Below are positions 7,677 to 17,037 of a DNA stretch of 44,038 nucleotides, piece by piece. The position numbers and the translations under genes are program-made. The DNA comes from Spirochaetales bacterium (lineage in GTDB: Bacteria > Spirochaetota > Spirochaetia > UBA9216). Within the stretch, counting starts at the first letter, position 1; each line of letters opens with the position of its first letter. The DNA lies in NCBI GenBank assembly GCA_016342585.1, contig JAEINK010000041.1:1-44038 (forward strand), in the 5' to 3' direction. The notes below the pieces were generated by a model. The model saw only the letters and a list, made by a program, of their open reading frames with translations. It ran no database searches and had not been told where the DNA came from.

Positions 7677-8199
7677 AATTTATGGAAATCAACAGCGGCC
7701 CGAATTCCGGGAAAAATAGTTTCAACAGATTATCGGGCGATTCAATTAAACCCAAGTTCCTCTGTTTAATGAATCTTAACCCACAGAATTCATAATCCCT
7801 TATATTCGTACAAAGCCCGGCCTTTACAGGATTGTCAGAAATATACTGAAACGTCTTTAAGAATTGAACCAGACTTTCGATAATTTTGCTTTTAAACCTG
7901 TCATACCAGACATGACCATTCAAACCGAAGAATCTGTTAAATCTCGCAGCAAAAACAGACAAAATCCACTGCATCAGCCTTGAAAGGTCCGTATCACCGA
8001 CCGGTTCAATCAACAAATGAATGTGATTACTCATTATACAGAAATGTTTCAGGATAAAACCATACTTACCTTTGGCTTTTGTAAGAACCTCAAGGAACAG
8101 CTCTTTCATATCGGAAGTATTCATTATGAACTCCCCTCGATTTGCCCTAGCGACTACATGATAAACAGCGCCACGCCTTTTTGCTCTGATCTTTCTCAT
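7675..8199 (-). CDS. REP-associated tyrosine transposase (RAYT/IS200-like)
   Basis: 174 residues of the Y1 transposase (IS200-like/RAYT) superfamily. It starts RAKRRGAVYHVVARAN and carries the HUH-type motif SNHIHLLIE (about residues 58-66). WYDRFKSKIIES and YISDNPVKAGL in the C-terminal half are hallmark stretches. The nucleophile candidate is Tyr104 (WYDRF) or Tyr119 (FQYIS). It lies at the 3' end of cargo island A, convergent with the terminase gene. Such enzymes mobilise short palindromic repeats rather than themselves. Confidence 0.9.
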   Translation of the reverse strand: MRKIRAKRRGAVYHVVARANRGEFIMNTSDMKELFLEVLTKAKGKYGFILKHFCIMSNHIHLLIEPVGDTDLSRLMQWILSVFAARFNRFFGLNGHVWYDRFKSKIIESLVQFLKTFQYISDNPVKAGLCTNIRDYEFCGLRFIKQRNLGLIESPDNLLKLFFPEFGPLLISIN

Positions 8200-8217
8200 A
8201 ACTTATAAGACCAGATA

Positions 8218-8249
8218 AAAGTAACTCCTGATTCAATTCATTGTCTTTT
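8218..8249. repeat. Direct repeat copy 1 flanking the giant lipoprotein gene
   Basis: This 32-bp stretch (AAAGTAACTCCTGATTCAAT, then TCATTGTCTTTT) matches 12168-12199 at 29 of 32 positions. The two copies flank the 8585-12031 gene in the same orientation. Confidence 0.7.
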
Positions 8250-8314
8250 CTCAAATAATATATAAAAACAGGTTTAATTTTAATATTCAATATTTATTAT
8301 TTTTTATATCTTTG

Positions 8315-8348
8315 CTCCGTCCCCATTTGAACTCCGTCCCCATTTGAA
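8315..8348. repeat. 17-bp perfect tandem repeat near the RAYT gene
   Basis: CTCCGTCCCCATTTGAA occurs twice back to back (8315-8331 and 8332-8348). Such CGTCCCCATTTGA strings are often seen beside RAYT-type transposase genes and may be part of the mobilised repeat. Confidence 0.7.
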
Positions 8349-8584
8349 CTAATTGATTCTACGAACATCCAGAATGGAGTAGTACTCAGTTAGAAGGCGG
8401 AGAGAATAATCACGGCTACCTGATTTATCATCCAAATTTAGCTACCTGATTTCTGCCACAGCAGGGGGGTTCATCCCCTGTACCCTGAATTTTCATATAC
8501 TCTTAAAACTCATACGAGAAAATATTCGGTTTCAACTTTGTACGTTTAGTTTACAACCCTTCATATACGTTTACCATATCGATA

Positions 8585-11500
8585 TCAATCTAAAATTGAA
8601 CACTCTATCATGTACATTTCACTGGTATTCCTGTGAACAGAATAATACAATCTATATTCATTCCCATCATATGCAATAGTCGGATATCTATAGGGCACAT
8701 CACTCGAAAACTCAGTAATTGAGCCATCTGAATTTTCAGTGTTATACTGCTTTTCCCAATTAATACCGTCCAATGATGTTGCATATCCAAAACCCGAAAC
8801 ACCCAGAGAGCCGTTAGAACCAAAATATATCATTTTATATATATCACCTTCCTTTATAACTGTTGGATGATTTACCTGAGAATAATCAAATCTGGAGGAA
8901 TTGCCTAAATCCAAAACACTTCCTCCATAGCCTGAACCCGATACTCTCGTCCAACTGATTCCATCTGTTGATGTCGCTAATCCAATACGTAAAATACCAC
9001 CAGCGTATCCAACAAACCACATCTTATATGTACCATCACTTTCTTTTATAACAGTTGGTGCTGCTGATTCTCCCGGTTGTGTGGTTTCAAATCCTAGTGA
9101 AGCTCCATCCGAATAACTTAGAACAGTTCCATGATAGATCCAGCTAATACCATCTGATGATGAAGCATAATTATAATGACCAAAACCATTGTTAGTAATG
9201 CCATACCACATTTTATAAGTTGATCCGTCCTTGATAACAGAGGGACTGAAGGCATTATAATAAGTTGAAGTCCCGTTCTGGATAACAGACCCTCCAGATT
9301 GTGTGCCTTCTACAAAGGTCCAATCATATCCATTATTCGATGTCGCATACCCTATACTGATTTTCTCAGGAGTCCGCCACCCTGTCATCCACATTTTATA
9401 GACGCCACCGTCATACATAACGGAAGTACCACCTCGAAACCCTCCTGAGGAGTAATTTTCATCAACAAAAGTTATAGCAGCAGGAACTTCACTTGAAACC
9501 ATAAGCGGATTTGACACAGCAGGGGTCCAGTTAAGAAAACTAGCTTCACTCTGATATGTGAAGCTAAAATTATTCGTTCCCCAGTTTGCATCCCCTTCAT
9601 CATTTACCGCCGCCGCAACCCACCAGACGACTTCCTCATCTACCAACTCAGAAGGATAGAGATACTCAGAGGATTGTAAGTTTTCAACCGGAACTGCTAC
9701 GGAAAGACCGGCTTCGGTAGAAGCGATTTTTACGGAGTATTTCACAGCTCCGGGGATATCATCCCAAACCAACAGAGGGGTACTATCAAAGGTGGTTCCT
9801 CCGTCGGCAGGGTTTATTCCCGTCCAAGAAGGAGAAAGATTGACTTCAATTTCCCAAGGACCGGACCAACTACCCCAACTTCCAGGGGTGGTTTCAGGGC
9901 GTACCCGCCAGTAATATATATCAGGATAGGGAAGTACCTGAGTGATGTGGGAAGTGCCGGCCACGGTAACAGGGCCTTCCTTGATTGATGTAAAACCTGA
10001 ATCTTCGGCTATCTCAATCTGATAGATGGTATAGGCCCCATTCCAGAAAAACTCGGGTGATGTGTCTATAGTGACGGTCTGATCCGCAGGAGAAACCGAA
10101 GGATTAGAAACATCATAAACAGCAAGCACAATATCCGAATCAGTCCAGCCTGTCTTTGAGGCTATGATTTTCAAAGTGGTATCGTCGGCGATGACCCGGC
10201 TTGTTCCAATACTGCCGGTAGTCCCTGGCACAGGATCCTCTCCGTCTAGGGTGTAAACCAGTGAACATCCGGAGGTTGTTGTTGAAAAATCAACGGTGAA
10301 GATGTTCTCCAGATAGGTACCGCCGGGGATGGTGAGCGTCGGGGTCACTACTTTCAGTTCATAATCCTCGGTGAGGGTTTGGGAATCCGTCCAGCCATCA
10401 CGTTTGGCCACGGCTTTGAGAGTTGTACTCACATCAATGGCGATCGGATCCGTGTAGGTATCTGATGTTTCATCGGGAGTGGTTCCGTCCAGGGTGTAGT
10501 AGATTGTATCTCCGCTGGTCGCGGATGAAAGCTCCACTGTCTGAGGAGTATTGAAGGTTCCTGAGGTCAATGAAGGAACTACATTGGAGAGGGCCATGGT
10601 GTAGGTTGCCGAAAAGGGATTACTTTCACCCCAGTCGGTTTTCGTACCGACGGCTTTTACGGTCATGGTCCGATCGATAGTGACGGATCCGGTATAAGGA
10701 GTGCCGTTTTCCCCGGATGGTTCGGTGCCGTCGGTGGTATAGAAGATGACGGAATCCGCTGTGGCACAGGTGATCGTAAGGGTCTGATCTTCGTTATAGG
10801 TTCCCCCGGCGAGTTCAAGAACAGGATCTTCCACATAGTCGGTTATCCGGTATTCGGCGGTCATGATATCACTTACGTTGCCGGTATCGGTGCTGTCAAA
10901 GGCAATGGCCTTTATGATAGTGTCGGCTGTGACAGGAATCGGATCAGAATAAAAGCTACCCGGGCCAAAGGGACCAGGATCGTCGCCGTCGGTAGTGTAA
11001 ACTATGGTTACGTCTCCTGGAGCGGATAAAACAATGTTAACGGGATCAAAATAAAGACCCTGACTTATATCGACTACAGGCCTCTGAACGGTTCCGTCGA
11101 TTATATATTCGGCGGTTAATACTTCAGACTGGATGCCAGCTGGGCTAACCGCCGCTGCTTTCAGAACGGCACCGGTGTTAATCGTAACTGGACCGGTATA
11201 TTCAGTTCCATGTTCCGCATCGGGGATCGAACCGTTCAGGCTGTAATAGATAACAGCGTCCCCCGGAAGACTGGAAAGGGAGATGGATTGGCTACTGCCG
11301 TATGTACCGGCGGAGGGATCTGCTGCGGGGGTCGAAACTGAATCTTCCACGGCCATGTCGGGGGTGATCTCCAGATCAACCATGGTTGTATAGCCTGAGA
11401 CCACCTTTATCCCTTCGAGGAAGGTGTGGCTGAAGGCGCCGGAGGAGACTGTGGCAATAAGGAAGTGATTGCCTTCGGCGGCTGATGTGTCCGAATAGGA

Positions 11501-12031
11501 ACCTCCATTCTCTGAGATGGTAAAAGAGGCAGGAGCTGCTGTTCCGCCCGGAGGGGTGAGTGATGCCGAAACAGATGAGGTAGTAAAAGAGGCGGGCCAG
11601 ATGATATTGACGGTTATACCGCCGTCTTCGGTTAATGGAGTTACTGTGATACTAATACTCGCAGGGGACCCAGAAGCCACCAACCCCGTCCCGGAACCGG
11701 AGCCGAGGAGAAAATCATCGGTGTTATAGGCTTCGGCGGTGACCGTCCAGCTGCCGAGAACCAGATCGTCAACGGTTGCTTCCGTGCCGGTTATAGTCAT
11801 GGGACCGAAGGAGGCACCGGAGGGGCCGGATCCAGTTATTTTGTAATAGGCGATACTCATATCCAGATCCGGTGAATGCATACCCCGGGAGGTATCGCTC
11901 AGCTGTATGGAGAGAGATCCGACCTCGGTAACCGAGGGCACGGTATTATTTGATATAAAAGGATTACTGCAGGCTGCCAGAATTAGAAGAATAAAAAGTG
12001 CAGGCAAGCTAAAAAATCTTTGTTTTTTCAT
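8585..12031 (-). CDS. Giant surface lipoprotein: chitobiase-C-like repeats plus beta-propeller
   Basis: 1148 residues. The start at 12031 is chosen because GGAGAGA precedes it and a lipoprotein signal follows: KKQRFF, hydrophobic core, lipobox LAAC with Cys21. After a proline/serine-rich region come about five 80-residue repeats (roughly residues 230-650) of the chitobiase/hexosaminidase C-terminal-like type, each with a core like IYYTLDGTTP and a final TLKAVA stretch. FN3-like modules (about 650-850) related to those of the 12263-14317 protein follow. The C-terminal 300 residues hold four or five blades with YKMWY/F and GYATSxDGIxW motifs, as in GH43/GH32-type five-bladed propellers. It probably binds or cleaves glycans at the cell surface; catalytic residues are not identified. 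Confidence 0.85.
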   Translation of the reverse strand: MKKQRFFSLPALFILLILAACSNPFISNNTVPSVTEVGSLSIQLSDTSRGMHSPDLDMSIAYYKITGSGPSGASFGPMTITGTEATVDDLVLGSWTVTAEAYNTDDFLLGSGSGTGLVASGSPASISITVTPLTEDGGITVNIIWPASFTTSSVSASLTPPGGTAAPASFTISENGGSYSDTSAAEGNHFLIATVSSGAFSHTFLEGIKVVSGYTTMVDLEITPDMAVEDSVSTPAADPSAGTYGSSQSISLSSLPGDAVIYYSLNGSIPDAEHGTEYTGPVTINTGAVLKAAAVSPAGIQSEVLTAEYIIDGTVQRPVVDISQGLYFDPVNIVLSAPGDVTIVYTTDGDDPGPFGPGSFYSDPIPVTADTIIKAIAFDSTDTGNVSDIMTAEYRITDYVEDPVLELAGGTYNEDQTLTITCATADSVIFYTTDGTEPSGENGTPYTGSVTIDRTMTVKAVGTKTDWGESNPFSATYTMALSNVVPSLTSGTFNTPQTVELSSATSGDTIYYTLDGTTPDETSDTYTDPIAIDVSTTLKAVAKRDGWTDSQTLTEDYELKVVTPTLTIPGGTYLENIFTVDFSTTTSGCSLVYTLDGEDPVPGTTGSIGTSRVIADDTTLKIIASKTGWTDSDIVLAVYDVSNPSVSPADQTVTIDTSPEFFWNGAYTIYQIEIAEDSGFTSIKEGPVTVAGTSHITQVLPYPDIYYWRVRPETTPGSWGSWSGPWEIEVNLSPSWTGINPADGGTTFDSTPLLVWDDIPGAVKYSVKIASTEAGLSVAVPVENLQSSEYLYPSELVDEEVVWWVAAAVNDEGDANWGTNNFSFTYQSEASFLNWTPAVSNPLMVSSEVPAAITFVDENYSSGGFRGGTSVMYDGGVYKMWMTGWRTPEKISIGYATSNNGYDWTFVEGTQSGGSVIQNGTSTYYNAFSPSVIKDGSTYKMWYGITNNGFGHYNYASSSDGISWIYHGTVLSYSDGASLGFETTQPGESAAPTVIKESDGTYKMWFVGYAGGILRIGLATSTDGISWTRVSGSGYGGSVLDLGNSSRFDYSQVNHPTVIKEGDIYKMIYFGSNGSLGVSGFGYATSLDGINWEKQYNTENSDGSITEFSSDVPYRYPTIAYDGNEYRLYYSVHRNTSEMYMIECSILD

Positions 12032-12110
12032 ATTTCTCTCCACAAATATTGTAACAGGTAAACATTTCAGGCAGAAATCCTCTTCGATCCCGTTCATGTT
12101 CACCCCTGAT

Positions 12111-12182
12111 TCATTCATTATGTTTTTCAACCGACCAGGCCAGACGGAAGCCGATGCTGTCGTACTCAAAGTAATTCCTGCT
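12111..12182 (-). pseudogene. Remnant of the C-terminus of an FGE-type variable protein
   Basis: On the minus strand the 23 codons ending at the TGA at 12111-12113 read SRNYFEYDSIGFRLAWSV then EKHNE-stop. This is the typical last strand (GFRLAW) of formylglycine-enzyme-like C-type-lectin domains. An in-frame stop lies immediately upstream, so only the tail survives. It sits upstream of the giant lipoprotein gene and overlaps direct repeat copy 2. It indicates a deleted homologue of the FGE-type gene at 23135-25297. Confidence 0.6.
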
Positions 12183-12199
12183 TCAATTCATCGTCTTTT
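12168..12199. repeat. Direct repeat copy 2 flanking the giant lipoprotein gene
   Basis: 29 of 32 positions match 8218-8249. The repeat overlaps the start of the FGE-type C-terminal remnant. The pair could mark a duplication or gene-exchange boundary around the lipoprotein gene. Confidence 0.7.
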
Positions 12200-12209
12200 T
12201 TTCTTTGCA

Positions 12210-12229
12210 CAGGGGGTAATAACCCCCTG
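12210..12229 (-). terminator. GC hairpin downstream of the DUF1566 lipoprotein gene
   Basis: CAGGGGG (12210-12216) and CCCCCTG (12223-12229) form a 7-bp stem with a 6-nt loop, 33 bp past the stop codon. There is no clear U-tract on the minus strand, so termination efficiency is uncertain. A similar CAGGGG hairpin lies near 8461. Confidence 0.4.
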
Positions 12230-12262
12230 CACCCCCTTTTAAACTGTTAAATTGATAAATAG

Positions 12263-14317
12263 TTAAAAAGCCCGAACAGCCCGAACCCGATAGTTGAGGT
12301 GCTTAGCGTAGCTGAACTGGGAGCCATTGTAGAAGTACTGGTACCACGCGTAGTAGGAAGAGGACTCCGAAGAACTCCAATAACTGTCGGACGCAAAACC
12401 ACCCAACCCTTGGGTTTTCAGATTATCATACATCAAATCAAGTTCATCCTTCGACGGAAGAAACCAGTCATCGTAACCATTCAACTCAAGATCACTGCAG
12501 AGCTTTGCCGCGTAATTTGTTAATCCTGAATAAGGTTCGGTATCTCCATAAGCAGTAACAATAGCAGCCGTATTCGCAGCTCCGGTTCCCACCGCTGTTG
12601 ACGTACCACCGACACTCCATCCATTTCCCCCCCATTCAATACTCGTTCCCTGATCCGTAGCCGCACAGACAAGACCTCCCCCTGTATCATCCAGGTAGAA
12701 CACAATTCCGCCAGCATAACTATCCCCTATCTCAGGAGGAGGAACAACAACAAAGAATACACTGTCGGTATAGAGTTCACCGTCCACCTGGATTACCAGA
12801 GCCAGAGTGTAGCTGCCCTGGGGAAGATCATTTCCTATGATTATGGTATTTGAGCTTTCACCTTCCTGTATATTTTCATCAAGGTACCAGATATAAGAAT
12901 CAACTGTCCCGTTCACACCTGCTGTGATGGTCATGTTGCTACCGATAACAAGTTCCGACTGAGCACCACTGAAGGTTATTTCAATATCATCACCAAAATC
13001 GGGTGTAATGGAGATCCCACTCTGGATTTTTACTGTAAAACTAAATACGGGGCTTTCTGCACCATTTACACCATCGGGGTTTACAGGCTGCAGCTGCCAG
13101 TAGACTTTATCTCCATTATTCAGGGGTGTTTCCATCAGATATTCTGAATCGGTCACGGATGAATAGAGCTCATCTACCAGTCCCGCTTCACTTAGGGCAA
13201 ACCGAACCTTATACCCTGCTGCGCCTGTCACATCGTCCCAATCCAGCAGGGGCGTTGTGTCCATCGTGGAGCCGTTATCCACAGGGCTCAAACCACTCCA
13301 GGTAATATCCCAGCTTACGCTGAAACTGTTCACCGTAGACCACGCCCCTTCGGCTCCGTCTTCATTTACGGCCAGAATCTGCCAGAAAACCTCATCGCCA
13401 TAGGCAAAGACATCTCCGGATTCAACCTGATAACCGGATTCTGTTGTAGATTTTTCGGGAGCAGCATCCAATCCTGCTTCACTCAAGGCAAACCGAACCT
13501 TATATCCTGCCGCTCCGGTCACATAACCCCAGCCCAGCAAAGGTGTCGTGTCCATCGTGGTGCCATTATTCGCAGGGGTAAAACTACTCCAGCTAATATC
13601 CCAGCTTACGGTGAAATTGTTCACCTCAGACCAGGCCCCTTCGGCTCCGGCTTCGTTTACTGCCAGAACCTGCCAGAAAACCTCATCGCCATAGGCAAAA
13701 AGGTCCCCTGATTCAACCTGATAACCGGATTCTGTTGTAGATTTTTCCGGGGCAGCATCCAGTCCCGCGTCACTCAAGGCAAACCGGATCTTGTACCCTG
13801 CCGCACCTGTCACATCGCCCCAATCCAGCAGGGGGGTCGTGTCCAACGTTGTCCCGGCATCCGCAGGACTTACGCCTGAGACACCGTCCCCGACTGTAAA
13901 GCTTCCTATACCGCTGAAAATTCCCCACTCCCCACCGGAATCGGCGGCAGCACCCCGCCAGTAGTAGGTAGTGCCTTTTTCCCAATCGTAATCCGGGAAT
14001 ACGGAGCTGGCAGAAGCAGCGGCCGTCTCCCAAATAATACTCCCTGCAAAATCATTTTCAGAAGACGCTATCTGGAATCTATAAGCGGAGGCTTCAAAAC
14101 ATTCTGAGAGAACGAGTCGGGGATAGATAACAGCCTCCTCGTTTTGAGGGAAAACCATTTCGATAAACCCGGGATCCGAAACCACGATTTGATCGTCAAA
14201 ACTTTCGGCCTCCGGGTCAATCGGGTTGTCAAAGGACAGGAAGGGGTTTTCGGTACATCCTGTCAGGAGTAAAATTGAAATCAGCAGCAGTAAAAATCTG
14301 ATTTTATTTATATTCAT
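12263..14317 (-). CDS. Surface lipoprotein with FN3-like repeats and a DUF1566 (Lcl-type) lectin domain
   Basis: 684 residues. The signal ends with lipobox LLTGC (Cys21). Residues 150-242, 247-339 and 344-431 are three FN3-like repeats with the shared core TTPLLDW, VTGAAGYK and RFALSEAGL; the first two are nearly identical. Residues about 440-525 look Ig-like. Residues 530-684 are a DUF1566/Lcl C-terminal domain: GDSYAGGIVFYLD, DDWFLPSKDELDLMY, YWSSSE and the end RVRAVRAF, a C-type-lectin fold. The tail has the layout of retroelement-diversified variable regions. The ATG overlaps the stop of the upstream PEGA gene (TAATG), with GGAGGG as ribosome site, so the two are coupled. Likely a ligand-binding surface protein. 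Confidence 0.88.
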   Translation of the reverse strand: MNINKIRFLLLLISILLLTGCTENPFLSFDNPIDPEAESFDDQIVVSDPGFIEMVFPQNEEAVIYPRLVLSECFEASAYRFQIASSENDFAGSIIWETAAASASSVFPDYDWEKGTTYYWRGAAADSGGEWGIFSGIGSFTVGDGVSGVSPADAGTTLDTTPLLDWGDVTGAAGYKIRFALSDAGLDAAPEKSTTESGYQVESGDLFAYGDEVFWQVLAVNEAGAEGAWSEVNNFTVSWDISWSSFTPANNGTTMDTTPLLGWGYVTGAAGYKVRFALSEAGLDAAPEKSTTESGYQVESGDVFAYGDEVFWQILAVNEDGAEGAWSTVNSFSVSWDITWSGLSPVDNGSTMDTTPLLDWDDVTGAAGYKVRFALSEAGLVDELYSSVTDSEYLMETPLNNGDKVYWQLQPVNPDGVNGAESPVFSFTVKIQSGISITPDFGDDIEITFSGAQSELVIGSNMTITAGVNGTVDSYIWYLDENIQEGESSNTIIIGNDLPQGSYTLALVIQVDGELYTDSVFFVVVPPPEIGDSYAGGIVFYLDDTGGGLVCAATDQGTSIEWGGNGWSVGGTSTAVGTGAANTAAIVTAYGDTEPYSGLTNYAAKLCSDLELNGYDDWFLPSKDELDLMYDNLKTQGLGGFASDSYWSSSESSSYYAWYQYFYNGSQFSYAKHLNYRVRAVRAF
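12266..12355 (-). other. Candidate DGR variable region in the DUF1566 domain
   Basis: Codons 655-684. Fixed positions A657, W658, Q660, F662, G665, Q667, K672 and RVRAVRAF alternate with 15 positions that all end in C or T (TAC, AAT, TCC, TTC, AGC, GCT, CAC, CTC, TAT). This is what adenine mutagenesis of AAC/AAT codons would give. Only the Ser, Ala and Leu codons are informative, since Tyr, Phe, Asn and His codons always end in C or T. No template repeat or reverse transcriptase was found in the window. Confidence 0.4.
13025..13870 (-). repeat. Tandem FN3-like coding repeats (three units of about 290 bp)
   Basis: Three in-frame units within the DUF1566 lipoprotein gene. Units 1 and 2 share long identical stretches, for example the codons for PEKSTTESGYQVESGD. 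The third is diverged in its second half. They are substrates for length variation by recombination. Confidence 0.8.
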
Positions 14318-16998
14318 TATTCAAGCCCTCCGAAAGCCCCGGCCATTCCCCGATTCGCCGCCTCGGCGGCCAACTCCGCCGCCTGTGTTTTTAACTCCAC
14401 CAGTTTACCCATAACCTTCTTCCGGCTGTTCAAGATGAAGATCTCGGCTATTCCCGATAAAAGGGTGGTCCCCAACCCTACCGAACTTGCCAGGGTGTAG
14501 GTGTTTGCCGCATCCTTATACTCCCGGGCCAGGTCTGTGAAAGGGGTATCGTTATAGTTCGCGTAATTATCGGCGGTCTGCCATACACAGTAACCGGTCC
14601 CGCCCAGGGCGGCTCCGGAGGCTACTCCAATGACAATCCCCCAGGTATCCAGGGATCTTTTCCTGGACTGGACCTCATCAATTTCCGCCCGTAGGGCCTG
14701 AAGTTTCTGGCCCAGCTCGCCAGCCGCAGCCAGCCGGTTATTCCGTTTTTCACTCAACCGGGTTTTCACTTCCTCCACCTTTTCTTCCAGGTTACTAGAG
14801 CCGCTATCCCTTCCCCGGATCTCAGACAAAAGAGCATCGATATTATTGAAAGCTTCTGGAAAGAGAGAATTAAATTCGGACTGAGGAAGGCCGAATACAT
14901 CTCCCTTGACCGGTTCTTCGATCAACTTAAGTCTCTGTTCTATTGTCCAGCCATAAATCTCTGCCTGCTTTTCTGTAAGATAGTTTTCCAGCTCCCTGGT
15001 ATCAATATCCAGGGAAGTCAAATCCGCTCGAAACCCTTCAATATTGGACAGACCGGCCGTTAGGAGGTCTATCTGGGAACCGGGATTCAGATCCTCTAAA
15101 GCGTGTTCATAATATTCACGCATGACACCGGGATCGTTACCCTCGGGAAGATTGAGCCGGATCATTCCTCCTTCAGTGGAATCGACGGTGACGGTCTCTT
15201 TCATCCGCAGAAAACCGATCTTTGCCAAAGCGATTTCGTGCTCCCCTTCGGAGAGTTTGATGGTAGCCGGAGTTGTCAGGCCGGTATCTTCTCCATCGAG
15301 GTAGATAACGGCTCCCCGAGGCTGGGTTTGTACTGCATAGGGAATATCGTCCAGGACGAGGTTAAAGACGATATCATCCACCCGTCCTTCATTTCTTACA
15401 GGAACTTCGATCACCCTTTCCTCCGTGGCGTACCCCTCTTTTTCGACTCTTAAGTGATGGGTACCGACGGATATATAGGAGAGGGTCAATCCATCCTCCC
15501 CTACTACACCTGAAGGATTCTCTTTCCCGTCCAGATAGATATAGGCCCCCTGTTCCCGCTGATCGGGGATGAGGAAGGTGAGTGTATTCGTTAAATCTTC
15601 AATGATGGTGTAGTCTTCGGTACCACTTACCCGGATTTCTGTTTCCCGGGTACGGTAGCCGTTGTAGCCCAGGGAGTAGGTATAGGTATCCTGACTGATA
15701 TCATCAAGGACGGCGGGGGTTTTTCCGGAGGAACGGCCGTTCAAGAAGATTTCAGCCCCTTGAGGGTTTGAATCGATGATGAGAGCCACAGGATGGGGAA
15801 GGAGTTCCATTTCAATGATGTTATTCATTCCAGGCCTGATAAGAAAGCTTTCAGTTCCCGTTTCGTATTTAGCATGGTAGAGACTGACCTCTGAAGGACC
15901 GCATTGGAGATCCGTGAGCATAATATTGCCTTCGGTCAGGAAACCGTATCCTCTGCCGTTGATATAGACTTCGGCATCCGGCACATTTGAGGAGAGGCGC
16001 AGCCGACCTTTCTTCGGGGGGAGTTCCAAGTTCAGCTCTTCCGAAGAGCCTTCTTCGATATAGATGTTGATCTCGTCTTCTGCCTCATAAAACTCATACT
16101 CACTGTGATAATCCCCGACACTTATTTTATATTCTCCGGATTCAAGCTCATAATTTACCAGGGGAGTCTTTTCCGGGAGGAGATCATAATCGATCATGAC
16201 TCCCATTCCGGGGGGGGAGGTATAAATGTTTAAAAACCCCTTACCTTTTTCAGGAACAATGAGCTCTTCTCCGGCTGGTTCCAGGACGATGTCGATAGTT
16301 CCTGTCTCTCCTTTTTCCACTTTGACGGCAGTAATATAGGGCTGGTAGCCCGGGGCAGTAATCCTGACGGGGTAGTCTCCCACGGGAAAATTCTCAACCT
16401 TTGCAGGATAATCCGTATATTCGGTTGTTAAATTGAAAATGAGAGTCGCATCGGTAGGGATAACATTGAAAGTCAGGCTTCCAGTATAGGATTCCACCTG
16501 CCTTCCCGCGTAACCGCTTTCTGTTTCTATACCGGCGATGGTCTCGGCCAACTCCCGGCATTTGGTTTTCAATTCTTCTACGGAGAGGAGGGTATAGAGG
16601 GTTACTATGGCATTCTTTTCTATTTCGCCGGATTGAACCGACATAAGGTTGATGGAAACGATATACCTTGAACCAGTTTTATTTAATGAGCCGGTAATAA
16701 GATAATCGGCACTTATCAACTCACCAATTTCTATAGCACATGCCTGATCTGAGCATCCGGAAAGGCTAAAGGCCTGTTCTTCCAGAATCGTATCCCTTTC
16801 ATTCTGGGCGATAACCCTGAATGAACCTGTCGAAATGAATGATGCTTCCAGGATGGTAGTAAACCCATTCAATTCCGATTCGGAGACCCCTAAAGGGGAT
16901 TTCAATGGCATAATGGCTATACTTGATTTTTCCTGGGCAACAGTTAGAAATGAAATAAAAATCAATAACAAACAAAAGATGAAATATTTTTTTTGCAT
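14317..16998 (-). CDS. Large exported PEGA-repeat protein with CsgG/FlgO-like N-terminus
   Basis: 893 residues. The start at 16998 follows AGGGA and opens a signal peptide (MQKKYFIF, hydrophobic core, VAQ). Residues about 20-165 resemble the CsgG/FlgO-type domain (IAIMPLKS, CAIEIGELISADYLITGSL). A long array of PEGA modules follows to about 620, with motifs such as GAEIFLNG, GAVIYLDGEDTG and GDYPVRITAPGY. A helical region (about 660-790) and two hydrophobic segments (IVIGVASGAALGGTG; VGLGTTLLSGIAEIFIL) end the protein. It is the first gene of cargo island A, driven by the consensus promoter at 17038-17066 and coupled to the DUF1566 lipoprotein gene. Likely a cell-envelope scaffold; the exact role is unknown. 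Confidence 0.88.
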   Translation of the reverse strand: MQKKYFIFCLLLIFISFLTVAQEKSSIAIMPLKSPLGVSESELNGFTTILEASFISTGSFRVIAQNERDTILEEQAFSLSGCSDQACAIEIGELISADYLITGSLNKTGSRYIVSINLMSVQSGEIEKNAIVTLYTLLSVEELKTKCRELAETIAGIETESGYAGRQVESYTGSLTFNVIPTDATLIFNLTTEYTDYPAKVENFPVGDYPVRITAPGYQPYITAVKVEKGETGTIDIVLEPAGEELIVPEKGKGFLNIYTSPPGMGVMIDYDLLPEKTPLVNYELESGEYKISVGDYHSEYEFYEAEDEINIYIEEGSSEELNLELPPKKGRLRLSSNVPDAEVYINGRGYGFLTEGNIMLTDLQCGPSEVSLYHAKYETGTESFLIRPGMNNIIEMELLPHPVALIIDSNPQGAEIFLNGRSSGKTPAVLDDISQDTYTYSLGYNGYRTRETEIRVSGTEDYTIIEDLTNTLTFLIPDQREQGAYIYLDGKENPSGVVGEDGLTLSYISVGTHHLRVEKEGYATEERVIEVPVRNEGRVDDIVFNLVLDDIPYAVQTQPRGAVIYLDGEDTGLTTPATIKLSEGEHEIALAKIGFLRMKETVTVDSTEGGMIRLNLPEGNDPGVMREYYEHALEDLNPGSQIDLLTAGLSNIEGFRADLTSLDIDTRELENYLTEKQAEIYGWTIEQRLKLIEEPVKGDVFGLPQSEFNSLFPEAFNNIDALLSEIRGRDSGSSNLEEKVEEVKTRLSEKRNNRLAAAGELGQKLQALRAEIDEVQSRKRSLDTWGIVIGVASGAALGGTGYCVWQTADNYANYNDTPFTDLAREYKDAANTYTLASSVGLGTTLLSGIAEIFILNSRKKVMGKLVELKTQAAELAAEAANRGMAGAFGGLE

Positions 16999-17037
16999 AT
17001 TATATTTCCCTGACAATTTTATTTTAGAAGATAATTA

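Larger units (their letters stand above)
8200..8584. other. Gene-free patchwork of repeat and mobile-element remnants
   Basis: No gene is supported here. The stretch holds a sequence repeated near 12168, a perfect 17-bp tandem duplication (8315-8348), two copies of GCTACCTGATTT (8415-8426, 8441-8452) resembling remnants of insertion-sequence ends, and a CAGGGGGG / CCCCTG hairpin near 8461-8481. It separates the RAYT gene from the giant lipoprotein gene. Confidence 0.5.

Noticed and set aside
11517..12242. Plus-strand frames opposite the giant lipoprotein gene
   Set aside because: Antisense shadows; low-complexity translation and no ribosome sites.
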